64,000 bases of DNA from Streptomyces guryensis (GTDB lineage Bacteria > Actinomycetota > Actinomycetes > Streptomycetales > Streptomycetaceae), in assembly GCF_021261325.1 (NCBI RefSeq), contig NZ_JAJSBI010000034.1:1-64000 (forward strand). The letters are read 5' to 3'. The translations under genes and the position numbers were made by a program. The stretch's first letter is position 1, and every line of letters begins with the position of its first letter. The notes under the pieces were generated by a model. It saw nothing but the letters and a program-made list of their open reading frames with translations, was not told the DNA's origin and made no database searches. This document shows positions 33,441-41,574 of the stretch, piece by piece.

Positions 33441-34780
33441 TGTGCGGGTTCCTTCTGGAGGACCGTGGCCTCGTGCTCGGCCGGGTTGTGGGGGGTTTCG
33501 CGGCTGCCGCGTCTGGCTTCGCGGCGGTTCTCGGAGCTGTCGATGACGGCGGCTGCGAGGGAGTTGCCGATGACGTTCACGCCGGTGCGGGCCATGTCGA
33601 CGATGAAGTCGACGCCGAGGAGCAGGGCGATGCCTTCGGCGGGCAGGCCGAGGGAGTTGCCTGCGGCGATGAGGACGACGATCGAGGAGGAGGCGACGCC
33701 GGCCATGCCCTTGGAGAGGATCACCAGCACGCCGACCATGAGCAGCAGGGCGGGCAGGGAGGTGTCCGCGCCGTAGGCGTTGGCGAGGAAGACCAGCGCG
33801 GCCGCCTGGTAGAGGACGGAGCCGTCGGTGTTGAAGGAGTAGCCGAGTGGGACGACGAAGGAGGTCGTGGAGCGGCTGAGGCCGAATGCTTCGAGCTTGC
33901 CCATCAGAGGGGCCAGGACTGATTCGGAGCTGCGGGTGACGAAGGCGATCCCGGCCAGTTCTCCGATGGACTTCAGCAACTCGACGTAGCGGATGCGGTA
34001 GATCGCGGCGATGAGCGGGAACAGCACGCCGATCACGATGGCCAGGCCCGCGTAGACCACGGCGATGAAGCCCAGCAGGCTGCGCAGGTTGCCGAAGCCG
34101 TAGTGGGCGACGTCGTACGAGATGAAGCCGAGCACGCCCAGCGGTGCGACCCGGATGACGTATCCGACGACCTTGAACATCACCGCGGCGACCGACTCGA
34201 GCACGGAGGCGAAGGGCGCCGACTTCTCCCCGATGGCCGCCATCGCGACGCCCACCAGCAGCGCGAAGACGATCGCGCCGAGCAGGTTGCCCTCGCCGAA
34301 CGCGGCGAAGATGTTCTTCGGTACGGCGTTCAGGAGCAGTGCGTGGAAGTCGATGCCCTGGCTCAGGCCGTTCAGGTCCTTGGCGTCGGCCCCGTGGACG
34401 GGGGCGCCCTTGCCGATGCCGGTGAGCTTGGCCAGCCCCACCGCGATCAGCAGGACGACGGTGGTGACGATCTCGAAGTAGAGGATCGCCTTGCCCGCGA
34501 TCCGGCCGACCTTCCTGACCGACTCCATCCGGGCGATGCCCAGCACGATGAGCGGGAAGACCAGGGGCAGGACGACGACCTGCACCAGGTTCAGGAACAC
34601 GTCTCCGAGGATCTTCATCTGCTCGCCCGCGGACGGAGCGAGAGATCCGATGAGGGCGCCGAGGCCGACGGCGATGACCGACTGGACGCCGATCGGCATA
34701 CGAAGACAGCGCCGCCACCACCGCGAGGGGCGTGGCGGTGGGGTGTCAGTGCTGGTGGGGAGGGGGTGAGCGGTGTCCAT
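33437..34780 (-). CDS. dctA: DctA/GltP-type dicarboxylate-cation symporter
   Basis: 447 residues from ATG 34780, with AGGAG 5 nt upstream. SDF family: about eight membrane helices and two hairpin loops. The serine-rich re-entrant hairpin is near TRSSESVLAPL, followed by VVPLGYSFNTDGSVLY and later VDFIVDMARTGVNVIGNSLA with the substrate-binding Asp/Arg/Asn. Imports C4-dicarboxylates or acidic amino acids with protons or sodium. First gene of the operon, divergent from aspartase across 135 bp that holds a palindrome. Confidence 0.9.
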   Translation of the reverse strand: MDTAHPLPTSTDTPPPRPSRWWRRCLRMPIGVQSVIAVGLGALIGSLAPSAGEQMKILGDVFLNLVQVVVLPLVFPLIVLGIARMESVRKVGRIAGKAILYFEIVTTVVLLIAVGLAKLTGIGKGAPVHGADAKDLNGLSQGIDFHALLLNAVPKNIFAAFGEGNLLGAIVFALLVGVAMAAIGEKSAPFASVLESVAAVMFKVVGYVIRVAPLGVLGFISYDVAHYGFGNLRSLLGFIAVVYAGLAIVIGVLFPLIAAIYRIRYVELLKSIGELAGIAFVTRSSESVLAPLMGKLEAFGLSRSTTSFVVPLGYSFNTDGSVLYQAAALVFLANAYGADTSLPALLLMVGVLVILSKGMAGVASSSIVVLIAAGNSLGLPAEGIALLLGVDFIVDMARTGVNVIGNSLAAAVIDSSENRREARRGSRETPHNPAEHEATVLQKEPAQ

Positions 34781-34797
34781 CAGAACTCCTGCCATAT

Positions 34798-34809
34798 GCA
34801 ATATATTGC
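34798..34809. promoter_or_regulatory. Candidate GntR operator between transporter and aspartase
   Basis: Perfect palindrome GCAATATATTGC in a GC-rich setting, inside ATGCAATATATTGCGT. It lies 18 bp upstream of the transporter start and about 105 bp upstream of aspA. The half-site TATTGCGT recurs at 32623-32630 before the GntR gene. AT-rich palindromes of this size are typical of GntR/FadR operators. Confidence 0.5.
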
Positions 34810-34915
34810 GTTCTGCGTGTTGGTCGGTAAGACTGAGGGCGGACGCGGTGGCCTGTCAAGGGGTCGCGCGCCGGTATCCCGGCTTCCGTCGGGTGGCAGT
34901 GACGAGGAGCGGCAG

Positions 34916-36340
34916 ATGGTCCAGGCGACCCGCATCGAACACGACCTGGTCGGAGACAAGGAGGTGCCCGCCGACGCCTACTACGGCGTGCACACCGTGC
35001 GAGGGGTGGAGAACTTCGCGATCACCGGGTCGACCATCGCCCGGTTCCCCGACCTGATCGCCGCACTGGCCGCGGTCAAGCAGGCTGCCGCCCAGGCCAA
35101 CCGCGACCTCGGCCTGCTGCCCCCGGACATCGCCGGAGCGATCATCGGCGCATGCGAGGAGATCCGCGCCGGACGGTTCACCGAACAGTTCGTCGTCGAC
35201 CCCGTCCAGGGCGGGGCCGGCACCTCCACGAACATGAACGCCAACGAGGTCATCGCCAACCGGGCCCTGGAGGTCCTCGGCCACCCCCGCGGCCGCTACG
35301 ACGTGATCCACCCGATCGACCACGTCAACCTCGGCCAGAGCACCAACGACGTCTACCCCACCGCCGTACGCCTGGCCCTGGTCACGTCAGTGCGCCGGCT
35401 CGGAGACTCGCTGGGGGCGCTGGCCACGGCGTTCGCCGAGAAGGCGACGGAGTTCGGCGACGTACTGAAAATGGGCCGCACCCAGCTCCAGGACGCCGTA
35501 CCCATGACGCTGGGCCAGGAGTTCACCACCTACGCCGTCATGATCGAGGAGGACCGCCAGCGCCTCACCGAGGCCGCCGCCCTGCTGCTGGAGTGCAACC
35601 TCGGCGGTACCGCCATCGGCACCGGCATCAACGGCCACCCCGGCTACGCCGAACTCGCCTGCGCGTATCTCGCCGAGTTGAGCGGCGAACCCGTCCGGCC
35701 CGCGGGCGACTTCATCGAGGCCACCCAGGACTGCGGTGCCTTCGTCCAGCTGTCCGGCGTCCTCAAGCGCGTCGCCGTGAAACTCTCCAAGACCTGCAAC
35801 GACCTGCGCCTGACCTCCTCCGGCCCCACCACCGGACTCGGCGAGATCAACCTGCCGCCGGTGCAGGCCGGTTCGTCGATCATGCCCGGCAAGGTCAACC
35901 CGGTGATCCCCGAAGTCGTCAACCAGGTCGCCTTCGAGGTCATCGGCAACGACCTGACCGTCACCATGGCCGCCGAAGCCGGACAGCTCCAGCTCAACGC
36001 CTTCGAACCCGTCATCGCCTACAGCCTGCTGCGCTCCCTGGCCCATCTGCGCGCCGCCTGCGACACCCTTGCCACCCGCTGCGTCCTTGGCATCACTGCC
36101 AACCGCCAACACCTCCACGACAGCGTCCACCGCTCCATCGGGCTGGTCACCGCGCTCGCCCCGCACATCGGTTACACCGCAAGCACCGCCCTCGCCCGCC
36201 AGGCCCTGGCCACCGGCCGCACCGTCAGGGATCTCACCGCCGAGGCCGGCCTGCTCAGCGCCGGCCAACTGGACATGCTCCTGCGGCCCGAGACCCTCAC
36301 CGGTCACTCCGCCCGGCCCTCGACGGCAGCCACTCCGTAG
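34916..36340 (+). CDS. aspA: Aspartate ammonia-lyase (aspartase)
   Basis: 474 residues from ATG 34916, preceded by GAGGAG. Fumarase/aspartase superfamily: STNMNANEVIANRALEVLG, VNLGQSTNDVYPTAVRLAL, GRTQLQDAVPMTLGQEF, and the signature loop GSSIMPGKVNP with catalytic Ser near residue 320. The TNMNANEV block, SSIMPGKVNPVIPEVVNQ and the overall length fit aspartase better than fumarase; fumarase cannot be fully excluded. It deaminates L-aspartate to fumarate and ammonia. The stop TAG overlaps the first base of tRNA-end copy D, so the last residues (after LRPETL) may have been replaced at that junction. Confidence 0.85.
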   Translation: MVQATRIEHDLVGDKEVPADAYYGVHTVRGVENFAITGSTIARFPDLIAALAAVKQAAAQANRDLGLLPPDIAGAIIGACEEIRAGRFTEQFVVDPVQGGAGTSTNMNANEVIANRALEVLGHPRGRYDVIHPIDHVNLGQSTNDVYPTAVRLALVTSVRRLGDSLGALATAFAEKATEFGDVLKMGRTQLQDAVPMTLGQEFTTYAVMIEEDRQRLTEAAALLLECNLGGTAIGTGINGHPGYAELACAYLAELSGEPVRPAGDFIEATQDCGAFVQLSGVLKRVAVKLSKTCNDLRLTSSGPTTGLGEINLPPVQAGSSIMPGKVNPVIPEVVNQVAFEVIGNDLTVTMAAEAGQLQLNAFEPVIAYSLLRSLAHLRAACDTLATRCVLGITANRQHLHDSVHRSIGLVTALAPHIGYTASTALARQALATGRTVRDLTAEAGLLSAGQLDMLLRPETLTGHSARPSTAATP

Positions 36341-36375
36341 ACGAGAATCGAACTCGGGCTCTCAGCTTGGGATGC
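36340..36375 (-). other. tRNA-Gly(CCC) 3'-end fragment, inverted copy D, acceptor end missing
   Basis: On the minus strand it reads from an anticodon-loop form GCATCCCAAGC through a T-arm GTTCGATTC to CTCGTC, then breaks off. The CACCCGCTCCA end and terminator are replaced by the 3' end of aspA. It is preceded on its own strand by the GCGCCGTC box (36376-36383) also found at copies B and C. Confidence 0.6.
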
Positions 36376-36453
36376 GACGGCGCCTGGGTGGGCGAATGGC
36401 TGCTGACCTGCGCGGATTCGTCGTGTCGCGGCACCGCTGCGCCGGCCTGTCCG

Positions 36454-36503
36454 CACCGCTGTCGACCGTGGTTGGCCGTTCTTGTGGGCACGCTTTGGGC
36501 ACG
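36454..36503 (-). repeat. Conserved arm belonging to copy D
   Basis: On the minus strand it begins CCGTGCCCAAAGCGTGCCCA and ends GTCGACAGCGGTG, matching the arms at 15106 and 6784. A tRNA-terminator-like CCCCAGGTCAGCGGCCCGGGG lies further on at about 36570-36592. Confidence 0.7.
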
Positions 36504-36607
36504 GGGGCCACCATCAGTCGAGCCATACGGCGCGCGGCGTCGCGCATGCGCACATCCGCTCTTCTTGAAGCCCCAGGTCAGCGGCCCGGGGTCAGTTTCT
36601 TGTCCCG

Positions 36608-37975
36608 TCAGTCGGCTCTCCGCCGCTCCCTGAAACGGGCGGCGGCCTCGGCGAGATCCACGAGGGGGGCGGGGTAGTCCAGGCCCGCACGGGCGGCTGC
36701 GTCGAGGTGGGGGACGCGGTGGACCGAGGTGGCGTCGAGGTGGCGGAGCTCGGGGAGCCAGCGGCGTACGTACTCCCCGCGTGGGTCGTGCCGGCGTGCC
36801 TGGACGAGTGGGTTGAGGAGCCGGTTCGGGCGGGTGTCCGTGCCCGTCCCGGCGACCCATTGCCAGTTGAGCTGGTTGTTCGCCACATCGCCGTCGACGA
36901 GGAGGTCCAGGAAGTGGCGGGCTCCCGCCCGCCAGTCCACGTACAGCGTCTTGGTGAGAAAGCTTGCCGCGAGCAGGCGGGCACGGCCCGGCATCCAGCC
37001 CTCGTGGCGAAGCTGTCGCAGGGCGGCGTCGACGACGGGGTAGCCCGTGCGGCCGTCCTGCCAGGCTTCGAACTCCTTCGTGGCGTGGCGCCAGCGGTCG
37101 TGCCGGGGCCGGTAGTCGTGGCCGGCCGCGTCGGGGCGGCCCGCCAGGACCTGGTGGTGGAAGTCCCGCCAGGCGAGTTGGCGGACGAAGGCCCGCGCAC
37201 CGGGATCGTCCTGAGCGCGGGCCCGGTGCAGCAGTTCGGTGGGTGAGAGGCAGCCGAAGTGCAGGTAGGGGGAGAGCCGGGAGGTCGCGTCGGCGGCCAG
37301 GTCGTCGTGCCGGTCGTCGTATGCGGACAGCGGGCCCGCCAGCCATGACCGCAGCCTGCGGCGGGCCTCGGATTCCCCGCCGGCGGGCCGGCCCGGCGAC
37401 GCGGAGCCCGACGCGAGGGACCGTGCGCGAGGAAGGCCGGCCGAGCCCACGTCCGGTAGCCGTACGGCGTCCGGTGCCGGCACGACGCCGCGCACGGAGA
37501 AGCTCTCCCAGCGGCGGAAGTACGGGGTGAAGACGGCGAAGTGGTCCTTGCCCGCCGGTGTCAGTGCCCCCGGCGGGACGACCGTCAACGAGGCGTCGTG
37601 GACCCGTAGTTCGCGTCGGTCGCCGGCCAGCTCCGCGCGCAGCCGGTCCTCGCGCCGTGCCGCGTAGCGGCTCACCCCGCCCGCGATGTGCACCTCGGTC
37701 GCCCCGGTCTCCGCCGCCACCCGGCAGGTCTCCTCGACCACGTCGCCGACGCGCACCACCAGCCGGCCACCCCGAGCCCGCAGGGCCGCGTCGAGGTCGG
37801 CCAGGCTCTCGGCGAGGAACGCCGCGCGGTTGGGTCCGGCGAAGCCGGTGCGGCGGATGCCGCTGTCGGCGACGAAGAGCGGGACCACCCGTTCCGCGTC
37901 CTTCAGGGCGGCCTGGAGGACCGGGTTGTCGTGCACCCGCAGGTCGGCGGTGAACAGGGCGAGCGAGACGCGCAC
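36608..37975 (-). CDS. phr: Deoxyribodipyrimidine photolyase (cryptochrome/photolyase family)
   Basis: 455 residues from GTG 37975, with CAAGGAAC upstream. N-terminal alpha/beta antenna domain (LALFTADLRVHDNPVLQAAL). The C-terminal FAD domain carries SRLSPYLHFGCLSPTELL, AFVRQLAWRDFHHQVLAGRP, WQDGRTGYPVVDAALRQLRH and NNQLNWQWVAGTGTDTRP, all canonical. It repairs UV-induced cyclobutane dimers using light. It lies 16 bp after an SDR-DUF2867 gene in the same direction, an association often seen around Streptomyces photolyase genes. Confidence 0.92.
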   Translation of the reverse strand: MRVSLALFTADLRVHDNPVLQAALKDAERVVPLFVADSGIRRTGFAGPNRAAFLAESLADLDAALRARGGRLVVRVGDVVEETCRVAAETGATEVHIAGGVSRYAARREDRLRAELAGDRRELRVHDASLTVVPPGALTPAGKDHFAVFTPYFRRWESFSVRGVVPAPDAVRLPDVGSAGLPRARSLASGSASPGRPAGGESEARRRLRSWLAGPLSAYDDRHDDLAADATSRLSPYLHFGCLSPTELLHRARAQDDPGARAFVRQLAWRDFHHQVLAGRPDAAGHDYRPRHDRWRHATKEFEAWQDGRTGYPVVDAALRQLRHEGWMPGRARLLAASFLTKTLYVDWRAGARHFLDLLVDGDVANNQLNWQWVAGTGTDTRPNRLLNPLVQARRHDPRGEYVRRWLPELRHLDATSVHRVPHLDAAARAGLDYPAPLVDLAEAAARFRERRRAD

Positions 37976-37991
37976 GGTTCCTTGAGCCCCC

Positions 37992-39503
37992 TCAGCGGAT
38001 GTGGGCCGGTTCCGGGGTGGCCGATTCGGCCGCGGCGGCGATGTTGCGGGCCATGCCGCCGAAAACCGCGGCGTGGAACGGCGCCACACCCCACCAGTAG
38101 GCGTGCCCGGCCAGGCCGTGCGGATGGAACAGGGCCCGCTGCCGGTACACCGTGCGTCCCTGTGGATCCTGGTCGACGGCCAGCTCCAGCCAGGCCAGGC
38201 CCGGCAGACGCATCTCCGCGCGCAACCGGAGCAGCCGGCCCGGCTCGATCTCCTCCACCCGCCAGAAGTCCAGGCTGTCGCCGACCCGCAGCCGGGTCGC
38301 GTCCCGGCGGCCCCGGCGCAGACCGACACCGCCCACCAGGGTGTCCAGCCGGCCCCGCAGGGACCAGGCGAGCTGCGAGGAGTACCAGCCGTTCTCGCCG
38401 CCGATCGCCTCCACCACCCGCCACAGGGCCTGTGGCGACGCCGCGACCGTGCGCTCGCGGTGATCCGTGTAGAGGCTCCCGCCCGCCCAGTGGGGGTCGG
38501 TGGGCAGCGGGTCGCTCGGGGCCCGGGGAGCCGAGGCCGACGACCATCTGGTGGCGACGTCCGCCTCCTGCACGCGCCGCAGAGCCAGCCGGATCGCCCG
38601 GTCGAGGGTGACCGGTCCCTCCGGAGGGTCAGGCACGTAACGGACGATGTCCCGCTCGGCGCAGACGACCTCGTGCTTCAGCGACTCGACCAGCGGGCGC
38701 GCGAGGGCGCCCGGCACCGGGGTGACCAGGCCGACCCAGAGACTGGACAGTCGGGGGGTGAGCAGCGGAACGGGAACGATGACGCGTCTCGGCAGCCCGG
38801 CGACGACGGCGTACCGCCGCATCATCTCCTCGTACGTGACGATGTCCGGTCCGCCGATGTCGAAGGCGCGGTTCACGTCGTACGGCAGCCTCGCGCATCC
38901 CACGAGGAAGCGCAGCACGTCGCGGACGGCGATGGGCTGGATGCGGGTGCGTACCCAGCTCGGGGTCACCATCACGGGAAGCCGCTCGGTCAGATACCGC
39001 AGCATCTCGAACGAGGCCGAACCCGACCCGATGATCACGGCTGCCCGCAGTACGGCGGTCGGCACGCCCGAGGCCAGGAGGATGCGGCCCACTTCGGTGC
39101 GGGACCGCAGATGGGGTGACAGTGCGCGCTCGGGTACTCCGGAAGGGCTCAGACCGCCGAGGTAGACGATCCGGCGGATTCCGGCGGCCCGCGCCTGCTC
39201 ACCGAAGATCCGGGCGGCGCGCCGGTCGGTCTCCTCGAAGCCCCGACCGGTGCCCAGCGCGTGCACCAGGTAGTACGCGACGTCCGTGCCCTCCATGGCC
39301 GCACGTACGGCCCCCTCGTCCGTCACGTCCCCGCGCAGGACCTCCGCCCGCCCGGCCCACGGATGGTCCCGCAGCTTGCCGGGCGTGCGGGCCAGGCAGC
39401 GCACGGAATGCCCGGCGGCCAGCAGCTCCGGCACCAGCCTGCCGCCCAGGTAACCGGTGGCGCCGGTGACCAGACAGCGCAGCGGCCGGCCGTCGTCGGT
39501 CAT
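37992..39503 (-). CDS. NAD(P)-binding SDR protein with C-terminal DUF2867 domain
   Basis: 503 residues from ATG 39503; a GTG four codons earlier is possible. N-terminal atypical SDR with GATGYLGGRLVPELL and a Y-V-H motif region (AYYLVHALGTGRGFEE). The C-terminal 150 residues fit DUF2867, a START-like fold: GWYSSQLAWSLRGRLDTLVG, RVGDSLDFWRVEEIEPG, ALFHPHGLAGHAYWWGVAPF. The fusion is common in Actinobacteria. Reaction unknown; a lipid or polyketide-like ligand is possible. Transcribed just before the photolyase. Confidence 0.85.
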   Translation of the reverse strand: MTDDGRPLRCLVTGATGYLGGRLVPELLAAGHSVRCLARTPGKLRDHPWAGRAEVLRGDVTDEGAVRAAMEGTDVAYYLVHALGTGRGFEETDRRAARIFGEQARAAGIRRIVYLGGLSPSGVPERALSPHLRSRTEVGRILLASGVPTAVLRAAVIIGSGSASFEMLRYLTERLPVMVTPSWVRTRIQPIAVRDVLRFLVGCARLPYDVNRAFDIGGPDIVTYEEMMRRYAVVAGLPRRVIVPVPLLTPRLSSLWVGLVTPVPGALARPLVESLKHEVVCAERDIVRYVPDPPEGPVTLDRAIRLALRRVQEADVATRWSSASAPRAPSDPLPTDPHWAGGSLYTDHRERTVAASPQALWRVVEAIGGENGWYSSQLAWSLRGRLDTLVGGVGLRRGRRDATRLRVGDSLDFWRVEEIEPGRLLRLRAEMRLPGLAWLELAVDQDPQGRTVYRQRALFHPHGLAGHAYWWGVAPFHAAVFGGMARNIAAAAESATPEPAHIR

Positions 39504-40018
39504 TCCGATCGCAACCCTGCGTGTCGACGGCGCCTTGTCCGGCGACGCCCGGCGGGCCGGGACGCGGCAAACGGCATGGCTCTCATGTCCTCCCGGACGG
39601 TGCCCTCGGATGTGCCTGTGGCTGCTCCTCTGAACCCATGCTTGGGGCCGACAAGGGGCACCGCAACCCGGCCGTGCCCGCCAGCAGCAGCTCGTCCCGG
39701 GTAACCCATCACATCGCAACGTGACGCTGACCTGCCCTTTCACATGGATGAGCCGGAGGCGAGTCCAGGGCTGCCGGAAGGCCGGACGTACCGGCGACGG
39801 CAATGATCACGCGGCGGATCCGGAACCCGAGCCGGTCTCACGCCGAACAGCGTCGGTGGCCGCGTCACCGGCCTCGGTCTTGGACGCTGTGGGGGCAGAG
39901 GTGGTGAGAAGGCACCGTAGAAGGGCCGGGCACTGAGTGACGGTTCACCGCTGTCAGCGCCCACCCCGGTTCGAGGTCGGCCGACCTCGGCGCGGACTCT
40001 GGCGGGATGATGGCCGCT
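39504..40018. other. Non-coding stretch with a dispersed repeat
   Basis: About 515 bp. Apart from the repeat at 39714-39763, no supported gene was found. A Glu/Ala/Val-rich frame at 39800-39915 (+) has no recognisable start or family. Confidence 0.35.
39714..39763 (+). repeat. Short dispersed repeat, copy 2
   Basis: Shares GCTGACCTGC, CTTTC and GATGAGCCGGAGGCGAG with 7581-7632 in the same orientation, at roughly 80% identity by eye. Confidence 0.4.
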
Positions 40019-40486
40019 ATGCGCATACGCATCGACGCCGTCGACCTGCCCGGTCCCAGCCGCCCCGCCCTTGTCGACGGCGAAGTCCCCGCCCACGGCA
40101 ACCTCCACGTCGCTGTGCAACGCCGCGACCGTCCGGACGAAGTCCTTGAGCCACAGCCCGGCGACGGACCGTCCGCGACGTGGACCCTGGAGTGCACCGC
40201 GAGCGCCTCGCCGACCGGCACCGAGGTCAAAGGCCCCTACGTGCAGGACCGTCTGGGCCGACGGTTCATCTATCTGTCGTGGGGCACGGTCGACGAGTCG
40301 GGCACCTTCACGATGTTCCGCCGCGCCAAGCTCATGCTCGACGTCATCCCCGCCGACGTACTCGCCGCAGCCGCACGCGGCGGGCTGCTGGTCGGACGCC
40401 TCGGCCTGACCGACGCGCAGGGCGGGCCCCTGTGCGCGCGCGTCGAGCCCCCTCACATCACCTGGACCGCCGAACGCGCCGGCTAG
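40019..40486 (+). CDS. DUF5990 family protein
   Basis: 155 residues from ATG 40019, with GGGATGATGG upstream; ATG 40007 is the alternative. Conserved blocks are MRIRIDAVDLPGP, NLHVAVQRR, SATWTLECTA, VKGPYVQDRLGRRFIYLSWG and FTMFRRAKLML. Small soluble protein, probably mostly beta. The family is common in Streptomyces and has no assigned function. It stands alone; no operon partners. Confidence 0.8.
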   Translation: MRIRIDAVDLPGPSRPALVDGEVPAHGNLHVAVQRRDRPDEVLEPQPGDGPSATWTLECTASASPTGTEVKGPYVQDRLGRRFIYLSWGTVDESGTFTMFRRAKLMLDVIPADVLAAAARGGLLVGRLGLTDAQGGPLCARVEPPHITWTAERAG

Positions 40487-41082
40487 GAGCGGTTGCACAC
40501 CGCCCCTCGGGGGCAACGCTTGTGCGGCGTGCGCCGTCGGTGATCACCGAGGTGAAGCCGGGCGGGACACGGGGATTCTCGTGGCGGCAGGCGCGGCACT
40601 GTTCGATGGGGTGGCCGTCCGGGCGGAGCGGCGGCCGGCAGCCCGGCGAAAAGTATCCGACCGGCGAACCGGCCACCCGCCCGGTGGACGACATGGGGAT
40701 GCCCACACGAGCCGCCGTGGCTGCGGCCGTCGGCGTCGTGCCCCTTCCGGGCCGATGTGACCTTCCTCGCGGAAGGGGGGTCTCGGCAGGGTGGCCGCTT
40801 CCCCGCCCGTCAACGACGACGGCGGCGGCACATGACGCATCGACGGAGGTGGGGGCCCTGTGGCCGGAAGCGTTCGACGGGAACGCTTCATCCGCGCGGA
40901 TCAATATCTGCATCCGCGAAGCCAGAAATAGGCACGGTACACGGCGAGTATTCCTCGATCGCCGACCCGAGCAGAATTACTGACCGAACAGGGTCGCTCG
41001 CACCGTGCTAACGTCGTTCTCAGTTGCAGGTGTGGTTGCCAGAAGGTTCATTTCCCGACGGTCCAATCAGCACGGCGACGCA
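40487..41082. other. Non-coding stretch and cold-shock leader
   Basis: About 600 bp without a convincing gene. A minus-strand frame with C-x-A-C-R-H-E-N-P (near 40595) hints at a zinc-ribbon remnant but has no clear boundaries. The distal part must hold the cold-shock promoter. Confidence 0.3.
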
Positions 41083-41103
41083 GAATCCGCACAGGGCGGA
41101 TTC
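41083..41103 (+). promoter_or_regulatory. Leader hairpin upstream of the cold-shock gene
   Basis: GAATCCGC (41083-41090) pairs with GCGGATTC (41096-41103) over a 5-nt loop. It ends 13 bp before the AAGGAGAAA ribosome site, a position where leader structure commonly tunes cold-shock mRNA translation. Confidence 0.4.
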
Positions 41104-41130
41104 CGACATCGTCTCCGAAGGAGAAATGAC

Positions 41131-41334
41131 ATGACTACTGGCACCGTGAAGTGGTTCAACGCAGAAAAGGGCTTCGGCTTCATCGAGCAGGACGGCGGCG
41201 GCCCCGACGTCTTCGCCCACTACTCGAACATCGCCGCCCAGGGCTTCCGTGAGCTGCAGGAAGGCCAGAAGGTGTCGTTCGACATCGCGCAGGGCCAGAA
41301 GGGCCCCACGGCCGAGAACATCGTTCCCGCCTGA
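41131..41334 (+). CDS. Cold-shock protein (CspA family)
   Basis: 67 residues from ATG 41131, with AAGGAGAAA upstream. A single cold-shock domain: GTVKWFNAEKGFGFIEQDGG holds both RNP-type motifs (KGFGFI and DVFAHYSNI). Full family length. Acts as an RNA chaperone. A strong terminator follows, then a DEAD-box helicase gene 240 bp downstream, a pairing of two RNA-remodelling functions. Confidence 0.95.
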   Translation: MTTGTVKWFNAEKGFGFIEQDGGGPDVFAHYSNIAAQGFRELQEGQKVSFDIAQGQKGPTAENIVPA

Positions 41335-41358
41335 CACCGGCAACAACGCATACTTCGT

Positions 41359-41394
41359 AGCTGGGGCCCGCACCTTGGGGTGCGGGCCCCAGCT
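41359..41394 (+). terminator. Strong hairpin after the cold-shock gene
   Basis: AGCTGGGGCCCGCACC (41359-41374) pairs perfectly with GGTGCGGGCCCCAGCT (41379-41394) around TTGG. Confidence 0.82.
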
Positions 41395-41574
41395 CAGTGC
41401 ATTTCAGGGCGCATGACGGGAAGGCTCCGCCACGTCACCGACCGGGGACGATTCCCCGTCGATCGACTCGACGCCCATCGCCTCCGGCTCGTTCTCGCGA
41501 TTCTCTGCGCCTTTCATTTTGCTGCGGAAATTCCTTGCTACGTGCCTACGTGCTCACATCGAGGAAGGTTCCGC

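Noticed and set aside
16141..36340. The stretch between tRNA-end copies C and D as one intact integrative element
   Set aside because: C and D are inverted relative to each other, and the content is metabolic with no integrase, replication or transfer genes, so a simple element bounded by direct repeats does not fit.
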